Assembly (NCBI RefSeq): GCF_900143235.1
Contig: NZ_FRDF01000007.1
Location: 1 to 64,000 of the forward strand
Reading direction: 5' to 3'
Source: Erythrobacter sanguineus
GTDB taxonomy: Bacteria > Pseudomonadota > Alphaproteobacteria > Sphingomonadales > Sphingomonadaceae
DNA length: 64,000 nt
Position 1 is the stretch's first letter. Each line of letters begins with the position of its first letter. Position numbers and translations under genes: made by a program. This document shows, piece after piece, positions 54,601 to 64,000 of the stretch. The notes beneath the pieces were generated by a model, which did no database searches, was not told the origin of the DNA, and was given only the letters and a program-made list of their open reading frames with translations.

Positions 54601-55170
54601 CCCCGGCCCGGCGCGGCGGTGGTGGCGGGCAATGTCGAGACCAGTCAGGTCGTCACCGACGCGCTGTTCGCTGCGACCGGCAGGCTTGCGCCGTCGCAGG
54701 GGACGATGAACAATTTCACGTTCGGCAATGAGGCCCACCAATATTACGAGACGATCTGCGGCGGCTCTGGCGCGGGGCCTGATCATGACGGCACCAGCGC
54801 GGTGCAGACCCACATGACCAATTCGCGCCTGACCGATCCCGAAATTCTCGAAACCCGGCTGCCGGTGCGGCTGGAGGAATTCGCCATCCGGCGCGGTTCG
54901 GGGGGCGCGGGGCGGCACTACGGCGGCGACGGGGTGGTGCGGCGGGTGACCTTCCTCGAGCCAATGCGCGCCAATATCCTCGCCAATCGTCGCCGGATCG
55001 CGCCGCGCGGCATTGGCAGCGGCGGGGATGCATCGCCGGGGCGCAACTGGGTCGAGCGCGTCGATCGTAGCATCGAGGAACTGGGCGCGACCGGATCGGC
55101 GCTGATGCAGCCGGGCGATGCCTTCGTGATCCTGACGCCCGGCGGCGGCGGTTTCGGGGAGAAGAATTAG
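51613..55170 (+). CDS. 5-Oxoprolinase, fused ATP-dependent HyuA/HyuB type
   Basis: 1185 residues. Opens 5-oxo-L-proline to L-glutamate with ATP. The N-terminal HyuA half (1-690) starts [18 protein letters not shown] and has [32 protein letters not shown] and [18 protein letters not shown]; the HyuB half (from about 670) has [39 protein letters not shown] and [14 protein letters not shown] IC GGSGAG segments, ending [16 protein letters not shown]. One long chain is the bacterial/eukaryotic OplAH form, as opposed to PxpABC. It heads an operon with a matching transporter, and its stop is followed directly by the DUF969 ATG. Confidence 0.93.
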   Translation: MSMAQPGAWRFAIDRGGTFTDVVATTPQGKLVTDKLLSENPGYYADATSEAVRRLMARHGTAPIAELRIGTTVATNALLERKGERLALLITRGFGDALRIGTQARPEIFARHIVLPEQLPAKVVEIAERVGVDGEVLLPLDRDAAQASLDALRDEDFDALAIVLMHGWKYRDHEIALAEMARAVGFAQVSTSHEVAPLIRLIPRGDTTVVDAYLSPVLRRYTDTLRKELPEAARLRFMQSNGGLAEVGAFRGKDAILSGPAGGVVGMVAAAAPLGHHRLIGFDMGGTSTDVAHYAGACELTGDSVVAGVRVAAPMMQIHTVAAGGGSICSFDGARFRVGPESAGADPGPACYRKGGPLTITDCNLFLGRIDPAFFPHVFGPAGDAALDPMAARAALEAVAAALPEPRPLEEIAQGFLAIAVDNMANAIRKISVARGHDVTAYALACFGGAGGQHACKVADALGMETVLVHPLAGMLSAFGIGLAPVKAIREVSLVQPLGESFAAPLAALEAEAQAVLAEQGIAEDAITIEARARLRFAGSDSLLTIACDARQAMDAAFRALHRQRFGYSDTAAEIIVEALSVEASGAAGGLGTATADPLDISGEASGHWPTIARAAMADSKAHPGPVLIIDPGSTTVVEPGWQAQLAHEGSLILTRAEPLCRELAVGTAVDPVRLEIFNNLFMAIAEEMGVVLQSTATSVNIKERLDFSCALFDAAGALIANAPHIPVHLGSMGDSIARVIEARGNARDGRGFRRGDAYVLNDPYRGGTHLPDITVIVPVFYDDEGEEPDAFVAARGHHADIGGIAPGSMPPESRTIADEGVLIDNLLMVDEGTFCEGRLREVLGQGPHPARNPGRNLSDLRAQLAACTRGAELLAGAAQEHGAEVVAAYMRHVIANAEESVRRLLDRLEDGEFSYEMDNGAVVTVAIRIDRASRSAEFDFTGTSDQLPDNFNAPRSITRAAALYVLRTLIDDAIPMNAGCLRPITLIVPEGSMLNPRPGAAVVAGNVETSQVVTDALFAATGRLAPSQGTMNNFTFGNEAHQYYETICGGSGAGPDHDGTSAVQTHMTNSRLTDPEILETRLPVRLEEFAIRRGSGGAGRHYGGDGVVRRVTFLEPMRANILANRRRIAPRGIGSGGDASPGRNWVERVDRSIEELGATGSALMQPGDAFVILTPGGGGFGEKN

Positions 55171-55854
55171 ATGAATTACTGGCCGCTGATGGGGATCGCG
55201 CTGGTCGTGATCGGCTTTGCCCTGCGCTTCAATCCGCTGCTGGTGGTGGTCGGCGCGGCGGTAGCGACGGGGTTGCTGGCGGGGCTTGACCCCGCCCAAG
55301 TGGTCGAGGCGCTCGGCAAGGCGTTCAACGACAACCGCTATATCTCAGTCACCTGGATCATCCTGCCGGTGATCGGCCTGCTCGAACGTTATGGCCTGCA
55401 ACAGCGCGCCCGCGCGGTGATCGAAGGCGTACGCGGGGCGACCATGGGCAAGCTGCTGGTGATCTATCTCGGCTTTCGCCAGATCACCGCCGCGCTCGGC
55501 ATGAAGGATATCGGCGGCCACCCGCAGGCGGTGCGCCCGCTGGTCGCGCCGATGGCCGAGGCTGCGGCGGAGAAATCGCATGGGAGCCTTGCCGAGGACG
55601 AGCGTGAACAGGTCAAGGCGATGGCGGCAGCGACCGACAATGTCGGGCTGTTCTTTGGCGAGGACATCTTCTTCGCCATCGCCTCGATCCTGCTGATCCA
55701 GGGCGTGTTCGAAAGCGCAGGCTATCCGCTCACGCCGCTGCAATTGTCAGTCTGGGCGATCCCGACCGCGATCTGTGCCTTCATCATCCATGGCTGGCGG
55801 ATCACCGCGCTGGACCGCGGGCTGGGCCAAAGACGGCGGAGCACGCGGGCATGA
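55171..55854 (+). CDS. DUF969 family permease subunit (5-oxoproline transporter)
   Basis: 227 residues, about five hydrophobic segments (MGIALVVIGFALRFNPLLVV, VTWIILPVIGLLERYGLQQR, FFAIASILLIQGVF and others). DUF969 proteins occur beside DUF979 and 5-oxoproline enzymes and are annotated as one half of a 5-oxoproline uptake system. It begins immediately after the oxoprolinase stop and overlaps the DUF979 gene by 4 bases. Transport of 5-oxoproline is inferred from the family and neighbours. Confidence 0.88.
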   Translation: MNYWPLMGIALVVIGFALRFNPLLVVVGAAVATGLLAGLDPAQVVEALGKAFNDNRYISVTWIILPVIGLLERYGLQQRARAVIEGVRGATMGKLLVIYLGFRQITAALGMKDIGGHPQAVRPLVAPMAEAAAEKSHGSLAEDEREQVKAMAAATDNVGLFFGEDIFFAIASILLIQGVFESAGYPLTPLQLSVWAIPTAICAFIIHGWRITALDRGLGQRRRSTRA

Positions 55855-56801
55855 TCACCTATGAATGGCTCTACTGGCTTGCGGGAGCCTTCTTCGCGGG
55901 CTGGGCGGTGCTGTCCCTGCGCGACGGACGGATCGGCAATTCCGCCTTCTGGGGCGTGCTGGCGGCGAGCTTTTTCCTCGGCAGCCACCTGTCCGATTTC
56001 GCCAACGGGGTGCTGGTGCTGGCGCTTGTGGCCATCGCGGGGACAGGCGCGATCAAACGCAGCGCGCCCGCCACCACCACGCCCGAAGAACGCAGCGATT
56101 ATTCCGCCCGGCTCGGCAACCGCCTGTTCGCGCCTGCGCTGATCGTGCCGGTGACGGCGGTCGCCGGGACGCTGCTGTATAACTACACCCCGCTGGAGCA
56201 GACCGGCCTGTTCGAGGCCCGGCGCGAAACGCTGATCCTGTTCGGCATCGGGGTGCTGCTGGCGCTGGCGGCGGGGATGGCGTGGCTGCGCCCGCCGCTG
56301 CTCGCACCGGCCGAGGAAGGGCGGCGGCTGATCGATTCCATCGGTTGGGCGGCGATCCTGCCGCAGATGCTGGCGGCGCTGGGGGCGGTGTTCGCGCTGG
56401 CCGGGGTCGGCGATATCATCGGCGGGCTGGCGGGCGGGGTGATCCCGCAAGGCAGCATATTCCTGACGGTGGTGGTCTTCGCGCTGGGCATGGCGCTGTT
56501 CACGATCATCATGGGCAATGCCTTTGCCGCCTTCCCGGTGATGGCGGCGGCGATCGGCATTCCGCTGCTGGTGGAAACCTATGGCGGCAATCCGGCGGTG
56601 ATCGGTGCCGTCGGCATGCTGGCGGGCTTTTGCGGCACGCTGCTGACCCCGATGGCGGCGAATTTCAACATCGTGCCTGCTGCGTTGCTGGAACTGAAAG
56701 ATCAGAACGCGGTGATCCGCCAGCAGATCGGCACCGCGATCCCGCTGCTGCTATGCAACATTGTCATCATCTATGTCGGAGCCTTCCTGTTGTGGAACTG
56801 A
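55851..56801 (+). CDS. DUF979 family permease subunit (5-oxoproline transporter)
   Basis: 316 residues, about nine membrane segments, ending in [14 protein letters not shown]. Signatures FLTVVVFALGMALFTIIMGN and GMLAGFCGTLLTPMAANFNI resemble the DASS/ArsB-type carrier core. With DUF969 it should form the importer that supplies the oxoprolinase. It overlaps DUF969 by 4 bases and the DUF2891 gene by 10. Confidence 0.88.
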   Translation: MITYEWLYWLAGAFFAGWAVLSLRDGRIGNSAFWGVLAASFFLGSHLSDFANGVLVLALVAIAGTGAIKRSAPATTTPEERSDYSARLGNRLFAPALIVPVTAVAGTLLYNYTPLEQTGLFEARRETLILFGIGVLLALAAGMAWLRPPLLAPAEEGRRLIDSIGWAAILPQMLAALGAVFALAGVGDIIGGLAGGVIPQGSIFLTVVVFALGMALFTIIMGNAFAAFPVMAAAIGIPLLVETYGGNPAVIGAVGMLAGFCGTLLTPMAANFNIVPAALLELKDQNAVIRQQIGTAIPLLLCNIVIIYVGAFLLWN

Positions 56802-57781
56802 CCGAGGATATCGCCCGCAATTTTGCGCGCATCGCGCTGGGCCATGTGGCGCGGCCCTATCCTTACAAGGACGATCACGTGTTCGAGAGCGAGGCCGATG
56901 TGCGGCCCCCGCGCACGGCGCATCCGGCGTTCTTCGGCAGCTATGACTGGCACAGCTGCGTGCATGGCTGGTGGACGCTGCTGACATTGCTGCGTCTGTA
57001 TCCCGCCATGCCCGAGGCTGCGCAGATTGCGGCACTGGCGGACGAAACCTTTACCGAGGCCAAGCTGGCGGTCGAACTGGCCTATCTCGACCGGCCGACC
57101 GCGCGCGGGTTCGAACGGCCCTATGGCTGGGCATGGCTTTTGTACCTGCAGCTTGAGGCCGGGCGGCACCAAGACCGCCAATGGGGCGCGCGGATCGAGC
57201 CGCTGGCGCGGGCCTTTGCCGCAAGGCTGTGCGATTACCTTGCCGTGCTGACCTATCCGATCACTGTCGGCACCCATTTCAATACGGCTTTCGCACTGAT
57301 CCTTGCGCGTGATTGGGCCGAGAGGCACGATCCGGCGCTGTTCGCCGCCATCGATGATTGGGCGGTGCGCGTCTTCGCTGCGCGCCGCCACTATGCCGGA
57401 TGGGAACCGGGGGGCGACGAGTTCCTGTCCCCCGTTCTCACCGCCGCTTTGCTGATGCGCCGGATCATGCCTGCTCAGGAATTCCGCCCTTGGTTCGCGG
57501 CGCTGGTGCTGGAGAACGGCTGGCTGGAACGCGAGTGCCGCCCGGTTACCGTGTCGGATCGCAGCGATGGCAAGATCGCCCATCTCGACGGGCTGAACCT
57601 CAGCCGCGCATGGTGCCTCACCGGCTGTGCTTCGGCGTTGAAGGATCCGGCGGCGCGGCAATTGCTGCACGATCGGGCCGGGGAACATCTCGCCGCCGCG
57701 CTGCCGCATGTGGCGGGCGATTATATGGGCGAACACTGGCTGGCGAGCTTTGCCATGCTGGCGCTTTTGACGGCGGATTGA
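56792..57781 (+). CDS. DUF2891 family protein of the 5-oxoproline operon
   Basis: 329 residues from a GTG at 56792 that overlaps the DUF979 stop by 10 bases. DUF2891 signatures: [20 protein letters not shown] and [16 protein letters not shown], then [20 protein letters not shown]. It is all-alpha, probably an (alpha/alpha) barrel, with conserved His, Trp, Glu and Asp residues as in some glycoside or amide-active enzymes. Its tight coupling to 5-oxoprolinase and the DUF969/979 pair suggests a step in 5-oxoproline or pyroglutamyl-compound metabolism. The reaction is unknown. Confidence 0.85.
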   Translation: MELTEDIARNFARIALGHVARPYPYKDDHVFESEADVRPPRTAHPAFFGSYDWHSCVHGWWTLLTLLRLYPAMPEAAQIAALADETFTEAKLAVELAYLDRPTARGFERPYGWAWLLYLQLEAGRHQDRQWGARIEPLARAFAARLCDYLAVLTYPITVGTHFNTAFALILARDWAERHDPALFAAIDDWAVRVFAARRHYAGWEPGGDEFLSPVLTAALLMRRIMPAQEFRPWFAALVLENGWLERECRPVTVSDRSDGKIAHLDGLNLSRAWCLTGCASALKDPAARQLLHDRAGEHLAAALPHVAGDYMGEHWLASFAMLALLTAD

Positions 57782-57784
57782 GCC

Positions 57785-57807
57785 GCCGCCACGGGAATGC
57801 TGGCGGC
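57785..57807 (+). terminator. Hairpin at the end of the 5-oxoproline operon
   Basis: GCCGCCA (57785-57791) pairs perfectly with TGGCGGC (57801-57807), 4 bases after the DUF2891 stop. It lacks a T run. Beyond it, to 58029, no gene was seen. Confidence 0.45.
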
Positions 57808-58029
57808 AGTCCGATTTGGGCTGGCCAAACCGCGCATCATCATCGGCATCCGCGCGCCGGGCTCGAAGCCGGTACGAACGCCGCGCCCGGACGGCGTGTT
57901 GGAGACACATGTTACACAGTCCAGGAACGAAAAAATCCGCCGTCACTCAGGACCCGTGCGAAGGATCGAGAAGGGCGATTGCGGCACGTCATCCGGGCGA
58001 CCATGCCAGCGCCTTGGCGAGTAGGAAAG

Positions 58030-58638
58030 CTAGCGCAGGGCGCAGGCCTCGCGCGCGAGCTGTTCGATCACCGCCTTGTCGGGCGCGCCCTTGGGCGAAA
58101 CCCAGCTGCCGCCAACGCACAGGACGGGATCGAAGGCGAGCCATTCGGGCGCGTTTTCAAGGCTGATCCCGCCGGTGGGGCAGAAGCGGACGCTGCCGAA
58201 GGGCGCGGCCAGCGCCTTCAACGCCGGAAGGCCGCCTGCTGCCATCGCCGGGAAGAACTTGAACCGGTCAAGCCCCAGATCCAGCCCGCGCATGATGTCG
58301 CCTGCATTGGCGATGCCCGGCAGGAACGGCACGCCCGCCGCAATCGCCGCCTTGCCCAAGGGTTCGGTCAGACCGGGGGAGACGATGAATTCGCTCCCCG
58401 CCGCCAGCGCCGCGTCCAGCTCTGCCGGGTTGGTGACAGTGCCTGCGCCGACGATAGCGCCCTCGACCTGCTTCATCGCGGCAATCGCGGGCAGGGCGGC
58501 AGGGGTGCGCAAGGTGACTTCGAGCACGCGCAATCCCCCCGCCACCAGCGCCTCTGCCAGCGGAACGGCGTGGGCCGCATCCTCGATCACGATCACCGGG
58601 ATCACCGGGGCGGTGCGCATGATGGCGTCGATGTTCAT
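58030..58638 (-). CDS. eda: KDPG aldolase (2-dehydro-3-deoxy-phosphogluconate aldolase)
   Basis: 202 residues. Splits KDPG to pyruvate and glyceraldehyde 3-phosphate. [15 protein letters not shown] holds the catalytic Glu region, GAGTVTNP and the Schiff-base Lys in [12 protein letters not shown] follow, then [15 protein letters not shown]. The ATG at 58638 overlaps nothing and is chosen; a GTG at 58644 would overlap the edd stop. Last gene of the Entner-Doudoroff run. Confidence 0.94.
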   Translation of the reverse strand: MNIDAIMRTAPVIPVIVIEDAAHAVPLAEALVAGGLRVLEVTLRTPAALPAIAAMKQVEGAIVGAGTVTNPAELDAALAAGSEFIVSPGLTEPLGKAAIAAGVPFLPGIANAGDIMRGLDLGLDRFKFFPAMAAGGLPALKALAAPFGSVRFCPTGGISLENAPEWLAFDPVLCVGGSWVSPKGAPDKAVIEQLAREACALR

Positions 58639-58640
58639 TG

Positions 58641-60455
58641 TCACATTCCTCCGGTGGCGAGCATCGCGCTTGCGCCTTGTTCAGCCCCGTCGGCGAAGTG
58701 GCGCAGCATCCCGAACAATTCGCGCCCGGTGCCGGGTTCGCCGCGCGGGTCGGGCGCAGGTTCGCGGCTGGCAAGATCGGCGGTGGTCGAAAGCGCGCCC
58801 GTCACCGCGCAGACCTTGACCATATCGCCATCGCGCAGCCGCGCGAGCGGGCCGCCGCCAAGCGCTTCGGGCGTGCAATGGATCGCGTTGGGCACCTTGC
58901 CAGATGCTCCCGACATGCGCCCGTCGGTGACCAGCGCGACCTTGAACCCGCGATCCTGCAACACGCCCAGCGGCGGGGTGAGCTTGTGGAGTTCCGGCAT
59001 CCCGTTGGCGCGCGGGCCCTGAAAGCGGACGACGACCACCACATCGCGGTCAAGCTCGCCCGCCTTGAAGGCGGCGGCGACCGAGGGCTGATCTTCGAAC
59101 ACGCGGCACGGCGCTTCGATCGTCCAGCGGCTTTCGTCCACTGCCGAGGTCTTGAAGCACGCCCGCCCGAGATTGCCCGTCAGCAGCCGCATGCCGCCAT
59201 CGGGCCGGAACGGGTTGGTGACGGGGCGCAGCATGGTGTCGTCCATGCTCGCACCCACTTCGCGCCACACCAGTTCCTCACCGTCCAGCCCCGGCTCGCG
59301 GGCGTAATCGGAGAAGTCTCCGCGTCCGACGGTCAGAATGTCGGGATGGGCCAGACCGGCGCCAATCAATTCGCCGATGACATAGCCCATGCCGCCCGCC
59401 GCGTGAAACTGGTTCACATCGCCCGAACCATTGGGATAGACCTGCGCGATCAGCGGCACCGCGCCGGACAGTTCGCTGAGGTCATCCCAATCGAAAATCA
59501 CGCCTGCCGCGCGGGCCATGGCAGGCAGGTGGATCGCGTGGTTGGTCGATCCGCCGGTCGCCAGCAGGCCGACAGCGGCGTTGATCACCGCCTTTTCATC
59601 CACGCACAGGCCGAGCGGGCGATAGTCGTCACCCTTGCGCCCCAGCGCGGCGACGCGGTGCACCGCCTCACGGTCGAGCGCCTGCCGCAGCTGCGTGCCC
59701 GGCTGGATGAAGGCGCTGCCGGGGACGTGCAGGCCCATCATCTCCATCATCATCTGGTTGGAATTGGCCGTGCCGAAAAAGGTGCAGGTGCCGGGCGAAT
59801 GGTAACTCGCCATTTCGCTGGCGAGCAGTTCGGCGCGAGTCGCCTTGCCTTCGGCGTAAAGCTGGCGGACGCGCTGCTTTTCCTTGTTCGGGATACCCGT
59901 CGGCATCGGGCCAGATGGCACGAAGATCGTCGGCAGATGGCCAAACCTGAGCGCCCCCATCAGCAATCCGGGCACGATCTTGTCGCAGATGCCCAGCATC
60001 AGCGCGCCATCATACATCGCATGGCTCAATCCGACCGCCGCCGACAGCGCGATGACATCGCGGCTGAACAGCGACAGCTCCATCCCCGTCTCGCCCTGCG
60101 TCACCCCGTCGCACATCGCCGGGGTGCCGCCTGCGACCTGCGCGGTGGCGCCGATTTCGCGGGCGTAGATCTTCAGCCGATCCGGGTAACGACCATAGGG
60201 CTGATGCGCGGAGAGCATGTCATTATAGGCGGTGACGATGCCGATATTCGCGCCCTTGCCTGCCACCAGCGCGGCCTGATCCTCCACCGCTCCGGCATAG
60301 GCGTGGGCGAGGTTGGAGCACGACACGGCGCTGCGTTCGCCCATATTGTCGCCTTCGCGGGCGATCAGGTCGAGATAGGCGGCGCGGCTGGCCCTGGAAT
60401 TTTCGATCACGCGCCGGGTGACGCGGTGCAGGGTGTCGTGAAGGGGCTTACTCAT
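58641..60455 (-). CDS. edd: 6-Phosphogluconate dehydratase
   Basis: 604 residues. Converts 6-phosphogluconate to KDPG with an iron-sulfur cluster. [40 protein letters not shown] and [20 protein letters not shown] contain the Cys ligands of the IlvD/Edd family. It overlaps the zwf stop by 8 bases, so it is coupled to it. Confidence 0.96.
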   Translation of the reverse strand: MSKPLHDTLHRVTRRVIENSRASRAAYLDLIAREGDNMGERSAVSCSNLAHAYAGAVEDQAALVAGKGANIGIVTAYNDMLSAHQPYGRYPDRLKIYAREIGATAQVAGGTPAMCDGVTQGETGMELSLFSRDVIALSAAVGLSHAMYDGALMLGICDKIVPGLLMGALRFGHLPTIFVPSGPMPTGIPNKEKQRVRQLYAEGKATRAELLASEMASYHSPGTCTFFGTANSNQMMMEMMGLHVPGSAFIQPGTQLRQALDREAVHRVAALGRKGDDYRPLGLCVDEKAVINAAVGLLATGGSTNHAIHLPAMARAAGVIFDWDDLSELSGAVPLIAQVYPNGSGDVNQFHAAGGMGYVIGELIGAGLAHPDILTVGRGDFSDYAREPGLDGEELVWREVGASMDDTMLRPVTNPFRPDGGMRLLTGNLGRACFKTSAVDESRWTIEAPCRVFEDQPSVAAAFKAGELDRDVVVVVRFQGPRANGMPELHKLTPPLGVLQDRGFKVALVTDGRMSGASGKVPNAIHCTPEALGGGPLARLRDGDMVKVCAVTGALSTTADLASREPAPDPRGEPGTGRELFGMLRHFADGAEQGASAMLATGGM

Positions 60456-61887
60456 GCCACGTTACTCCGTCGCGTTCGGCCAGCGCGATGGCCGCAGAAG
60501 GCCCCCAGCTTCCGGCGGTATAGGTCTTGGGGGTCAGGCCTTCTGCCGCCCACCCGGCGCGGATCGCATCGACCCATTCCCATTGCGCCTCGACCTCGTC
60601 ACGCCGCACGAACAGCGTCTGGTCGCCTTCTACCAGATCGAGCAGCAGGCGTTCATAGGCAATCCGCCGCACCGCGCCGCTGAAGGCGTCCTGCATCGCG
60701 ATGTTGAGCGGCACCTGGCGCAAGCGGATGCCCTCGCGGTCCAGCCCCGGCACCTTGGCCATCAGCGACAGGGTGATGTTTTCTTCGGGCTGGATGCCGA
60801 TCACCAGCCGGTTGGGCTGCATCGTCGCGCCTTTTCCGGCGAAGATGGAATGCGGCACGCAGGCAAACTGGATGATGATTTCGGTCACGCGCTTGGGCAG
60901 TCGCTTGCCGGTTCTGAGGTAGAACGGCACGCCCTTCCAGCGCCAGTTATCGACATGGGCCTTGATCGCGACGAAGGTTTCGGTGTCGCTCTCCTTGCCC
61001 AACTCCTCGTCATAGCCCGGCACGGCCTGTCCCTGAATCGCGCCCGCACGATACTGGCCGGTCACGGTTTCGCCCGCGACGACCGGCCGCAGCGCGCGCA
61101 GCACCTTGACCTTTTCATCGCGCACCGCGGTCGCATCGAAATGCGCAGGCGGCTCCATCGCGACCAGCGCGAGCAGTTGCAGCATATGGTTCTGCACCAT
61201 GTCGCGGACCGCGCCCGCATCGTCATAGAACGCGACCCGCCCTTCAAGGCCGACGGTTTCCGCCACGGTGATCTGGACGTGATCAATATGCGCCGCGTTC
61301 CACAGCGGTTCGAACATCAGGTTGGCAAAGCGCAGCGCCAGCAGGTTCTGCACCGTCTCCTTGCCGAGATAGTGGTCGATCCGGAAAATCCGGTGTTCGG
61401 GAAAGGCCCCTGCCACCGCATCATTGATCTCGCAGCTTGAGGCCAGATCGGTGCCGAGCGGTTTTTCCAGGCACATCCGCACGTTCTCGCCCGTCAGGCC
61501 CGCCGATTGCAGGCCCTTGATGGTCGGGCCGAACAGGCTTGGCGCGGTTGACAGGAAGATCGCGAGGCCTTGGCTTGGCGTGCCGACCTTGGCGGCCAGC
61601 GCATCATAGCCTTCAAGCGTGGTCGCATCGAGCGATTGGTAGGAGAGGCGGTTGAGGAACTCCGCCATCCGCCCGCGCCGTTCGGCAGGAAGGTATTTTT
61701 CCAGCGCGGCCCGTGCGAAGTTGCGATATTCGCTGTCGCTCATGTCGCTGCGGGCGGTGCCGATGATCTTGAGATCGGGGCCAAGCAGCCCGTCGGCATC
61801 AAGCGCGAACAGGCTCGGCAGCAGCATCCTTTGGGCAAGGTCGCCGGTGGCTCCGAACAGCAGCAGGCGATCGGCAGTGAAGCTCAT
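60448..61887 (-). CDS. zwf: Glucose-6-phosphate dehydrogenase
   Basis: 479 residues. First oxidation step to 6-phosphogluconolactone. [20 protein letters not shown] is the dinucleotide motif and [20 protein letters not shown] contains the substrate Lys and His. Followed by edd in the same operon; no phosphogluconolactonase or glucokinase gene is in between, unlike the zwf-pgl-edd-glk order of many alphaproteobacteria. Confidence 0.96.
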   Translation of the reverse strand: MSFTADRLLLFGATGDLAQRMLLPSLFALDADGLLGPDLKIIGTARSDMSDSEYRNFARAALEKYLPAERRGRMAEFLNRLSYQSLDATTLEGYDALAAKVGTPSQGLAIFLSTAPSLFGPTIKGLQSAGLTGENVRMCLEKPLGTDLASSCEINDAVAGAFPEHRIFRIDHYLGKETVQNLLALRFANLMFEPLWNAAHIDHVQITVAETVGLEGRVAFYDDAGAVRDMVQNHMLQLLALVAMEPPAHFDATAVRDEKVKVLRALRPVVAGETVTGQYRAGAIQGQAVPGYDEELGKESDTETFVAIKAHVDNWRWKGVPFYLRTGKRLPKRVTEIIIQFACVPHSIFAGKGATMQPNRLVIGIQPEENITLSLMAKVPGLDREGIRLRQVPLNIAMQDAFSGAVRRIAYERLLLDLVEGDQTLFVRRDEVEAQWEWVDAIRAGWAAEGLTPKTYTAGSWGPSAAIALAERDGVTWHE

Positions 61888-61920
61888 GCGAAAACAGCCC
61901 CTTTCGAATGGCGCCTAACT

Positions 61921-61948
61921 AGGCTGGCAAGCGCCTGCCTGCCAGCCT
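61921..61948. terminator. Hairpin between the sugar transporter and zwf
   Basis: AGGCTGGCA (61921-61929) pairs perfectly with TGCCAGCCT (61940-61948). It lies 27 bases after the transporter stop (minus strand). No T run follows, so it could be an attenuator or an mRNA-stabilising element that still lets transcription into zwf. Confidence 0.45.
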
Positions 61949-61975
61949 CGCGCATACTTATTCAGGGCTTCGCGC

Positions 61976-63265
61976 TCAGGCAGGGCGGCGCGCGAAGATC
62001 CCGAACCCGGCGATAATGGCATAACATGCCGCCGGAAGCACCAGCGCAAAGGCAAGGCTGGTGGCATCGGCGAGCGCGCCAAACATCGGCGGGATGATCG
62101 CGCCGCCGCAGATCGCGACGTTGATGATCCCCGATCCGTCCGCCGCGCGCGGGCCGAGCTTTTCGCAGGCGAGGCTGAAGATGGTCGGAAACATGATCGC
62201 GTTCATCAGGCCGACCGCGAGCAGCGAATAGCCTGCAATCGTGCCGGTCGCGTTGGCCGAAATGGCGAGCAGCGAGATCGCGCCTGCCGCAACGGTTGCC
62301 AGCAGCAGACCGGGGCTGACCATGCGCAGCACCGCCGAGCCGATAAAGCGCCCCACCAGCGCGCCGCCCCAGTACAGCGAGATCAGCTTGCCCGCATCCT
62401 GTTCCGGCAGGTTCAGCACCTGCGCCTGCATCAGGTAGTTGACGATGAAGGTGCCGATTGCGACTTCCGCACCAACATACAGGAAGATGCACGCAGCGCC
62501 GTAGCCAAACCGCGGGCGCTTCAGCAGCGCAAGCCCGTCTGCAAGGCTGGTCTGTTCGTGCTTTTCGCCTTTCAGCCGGTTGCGGAACAGCCAGACCACG
62601 CCCGCAACAATGGCCAGCGCGGTGGCAAGGCCCAGATAGCCGTTCACGATCGCCTGGCTTTCCGCCGTGCGATAGGCCGCAAGCTGGACGCCCGATAATT
62701 GATCAGCCGAAACCGTCGCCAGACCGCCAAGGATCAGCACTGCGCCAAAATAGGGGAAGATCGTGGTGCCGAGCGAATTGAACGCCTGCGCGAAAGTCAA
62801 TCGGCTGTGGGTGGTGCGCTGCGGCCCGAGCAGGCTGATCAGCGGGTTGGCGACGATCTGCACCAGCACCACGCCGGTCGCGAGGATGAAATAGGCCAGC
62901 AGGAACATCGGGAACAGCGCGGTCTGGCTGGCCGGAATGAACAGCAGGCAGCCTGCCATCATCGCCAGCAGCCCCGCCACCGCGCCGCGCATGTAGCCCA
63001 ACCTCTTGACCAGCCGCGCACCGGGGATGCCGACCACGGCATAGGCGATGAAGAACCAGAACTGCACCAGACTCGCCTCAAAAAAGCTCAGCGTGAACAG
63101 TTCTTTCAGCTTGGGGATGATGACATCATTCAGCGATGTGATCCCGCCGAAGATGAAGAACAGCGCGAACACGAAGTAATTCAGACCCGGCGCATCGACC
63201 TGCGGGCCGTCATCCTCGACCGGATAAGGATCGGTGCTGGTCGCCAGACCGGGTGCTATCGCCAT
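61976..63265 (-). CDS. FucP/GluP-type sugar:proton symporter (MFS)
   Basis: 429 residues, 12 membrane segments. FALFFIFGGITSLNDVIIPK, FWFFIAYAVVGIPGARLVKR and QIVANPLISLLGP match the FucP family, which imports fucose, glucose or galactose. The ATG at 63265 with GGGGAGAGAG just before it is preferred; an ATG at 63280 lies next to the LacI operator and would leave no leader. It leads the zwf-edd-eda genes, so a hexose is the likely substrate. Confidence 0.9.
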   Translation of the reverse strand: MAIAPGLATSTDPYPVEDDGPQVDAPGLNYFVFALFFIFGGITSLNDVIIPKLKELFTLSFFEASLVQFWFFIAYAVVGIPGARLVKRLGYMRGAVAGLLAMMAGCLLFIPASQTALFPMFLLAYFILATGVVLVQIVANPLISLLGPQRTTHSRLTFAQAFNSLGTTIFPYFGAVLILGGLATVSADQLSGVQLAAYRTAESQAIVNGYLGLATALAIVAGVVWLFRNRLKGEKHEQTSLADGLALLKRPRFGYGAACIFLYVGAEVAIGTFIVNYLMQAQVLNLPEQDAGKLISLYWGGALVGRFIGSAVLRMVSPGLLLATVAAGAISLLAISANATGTIAGYSLLAVGLMNAIMFPTIFSLACEKLGPRAADGSGIINVAICGGAIIPPMFGALADATSLAFALVLPAACYAIIAGFGIFARRPA

Positions 63266-63280
63266 GCTCTCTCTCCCCAT

Positions 63281-63294
63281 TGCGAACGTTCACA
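63281..63294. promoter_or_regulatory. LacI-type operator between the transporter and regulator genes
   Basis: TGCGAACGTTCACA fits the canonical LacI/GalR core TGnnAACGTTnnCA, with a perfect GAACGTTC palindrome in the middle. It lies 16 bases upstream of the transporter start and 120 bases upstream of the divergent LacI gene. Repression of the Entner-Doudoroff uptake operon is inferred. Confidence 0.7.
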
Positions 63295-63413
63295 AGACGC
63301 CGCTTGTGCAGCAATGCGCGATTGATTTGCAAGATTCCAGTGCGAATAGGAATGCACATCGAATAGATGCGCGCGCTTGCGCGGGAATAACAACAGGCCC
63401 TAGAGAAAACGCC

Positions 63414-64000
63414 ATGAACGGGGGATCACGCAGACGGCCGACATCGTTCGATGTGGCGGAGCGGGCCGGTGTCAGCCAGCCGACCGTCAGCCGTGCTCTG
63501 TCCGGCTCTCCCGCGATTGCCGAATCCACCCGGCGCAAGGTGGTGGAGGCGGCCGAGGCGCTGGGCTATTTCGTCGATGAACGCGCCGCGCGGCTGCGGC
63601 GCGGATCGACCGGCACGCTGGCGGTGGTGGTGATCTGCCGCGAAGGTGACAGCGCCTCCAGCATCAACCCCTTCGCCTATGCCCTGCTGGGCAGCGTGTG
63701 CGTTGCGGCATCGCAACGCGGGTTTGAAACGCTGGTGTCGTTTCAGGCGCGGGCGGATGATTTCTTCGGCCACTATCAGGAACAGGGCCGCGCCGATGGG
63801 CTGGTGGTGATCGGCACCACCACCAATGGTCAGGCGTGGGAATATTTCCGCGGGCTGGAAAGCGACAGCCGCAAGGTCGCCTATTGGGGATCGCCCTTTG
63901 ACGAGCTCGAATGGGTGCGGTCGGACAACCGCGCGGCGGGCCGCCTGGCGGTCGAACATCTGCTGGCCGCCGGATATCGCCGCCCGTGTTTCCTCGGCGC
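63414..64000 (+). CDS. LacI-family transcriptional regulator (partial, runs off the window)
   Basis: 195 codons are visible, without a stop. The helix-turn-helix SFDVAERAGVSQPTVSRALS and hinge AARLRRGSTGTLAVVV are followed by the periplasmic-binding-protein-like ligand domain (FGHYQEQGRADGLVVIGTTT and VRSDNRAAGRLAVEHL). It is divergent from the sugar transporter. The ligand is probably a sugar or an Entner-Doudoroff intermediate such as KDPG; this is inferred. Confidence 0.92.
   Translation, partial: MNGGSRRRPTSFDVAERAGVSQPTVSRALSGSPAIAESTRRKVVEAAEALGYFVDERAARLRRGSTGTLAVVVICREGDSASSINPFAYALLGSVCVAASQRGFETLVSFQARADDFFGHYQEQGRADGLVVIGTTTNGQAWEYFRGLESDSRKVAYWGSPFDELEWVRSDNRAAGRLAVEHLLAAGYRRPCFLG

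Noticed and set aside
50506..55299. A 1,597-codon open frame antisense to the 5-oxoprolinase and NodT genes
   Set aside because: High-GC DNA gives long antisense frames with low-complexity Arg/Gly/His/Gln-rich protein. The plus strand encodes recognisable conserved domains throughout.

Overview
The window is a GC-rich, densely coded stretch of an alphaproteobacterial chromosome. Gene content and gene order (ArsR-ArsI-ArsC-Acr3, hisBHAFE followed by a HIT gene, ybgC-tolQRAB-pal, SspB-type ClpXP adaptor next to gmk, leuS-lptE-holA, Entner-Doudoroff genes under a LacI regulator) fit Sphingomonadales, most likely an Erythrobacteraceae member (Erythrobacter/Porphyrobacter-like). This placement is an inference from gene content; no similarity search was run.

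Layout. 1-0.8 kb: the end of an IS3-type element that has cut an amidohydrolase gene. 0.8-3.7 kb: an arsenic operon (arsR, arsI, arsC, acr3) facing a small unknown gene, with an ArsR-like palindrome between them. 3.7-5.3 kb (minus): gmk, an unknown gene and sspB. 5.4-9.1 kb: histidine biosynthesis hisB-hisH-hisA-hisF-hisE plus a HIT protein, with two identical 59-bp hairpin-rich repeats between hisB and hisH. 9.2-13.6 kb: the Tol-Pal envelope system. 13.6-25.0 kb: mixed housekeeping genes: a J-domain protein, an unusual SDR, a PLP-dependent transsulfuration-family enzyme, a DASS anion transporter, infC (probable AUA start), pdeM, hemF, the (p)ppGpp synthetase/hydrolase, a CBS protein and a cyclophilin. 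25.1-27.2 kb: tRNA-Ser(GGA) followed by a decayed patch (IS6-type transposase remnant with an in-frame stop, a broken epimerase-like gene, a small Rieske protein, a VOC fragment).

27.2-31.9 kb (minus): an accessory operon of a TetR regulator, a formylglycine-generating enzyme (as a lipoprotein), a haloalkane dehalogenase, a DUF1330-like protein and a membrane-anchored sulfatase, with two matching 17-bp palindromes in front of the TetR and dehalogenase genes. This is the most interesting region: FGE activates sulfatases, and the set looks like a regulated pathway for a sulfated and/or halogenated compound. 31.9-43.4 kb: a crotonase, uracil-DNA glycosylase, RNase D, lptC-lptA, an exopolysaccharide initiating transferase, holA-lptE-leuS, a DUF3576 lipoprotein, an exported unknown protein and an acetoacetyl-CoA reductase.

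43.6-51.6 kb: a catalase-peroxidase with a signal peptide, closed by a clear terminator, then an RND efflux set (adaptor, pump, NodT-type outer-membrane factor). 51.6-57.8 kb: a 5-oxoproline operon: fused ATP-dependent 5-oxoprolinase, the two-part DUF969/DUF979 transporter and DUF2891. 58.0-64.0 kb: Entner-Doudoroff genes eda, edd and zwf and a FucP/GluP-type sugar transporter (minus), divergent from a LacI-family regulator that runs off the end; a canonical LacI-type palindrome lies between transporter and regulator. No CRISPR array, rRNA, prophage or replication origin was seen.
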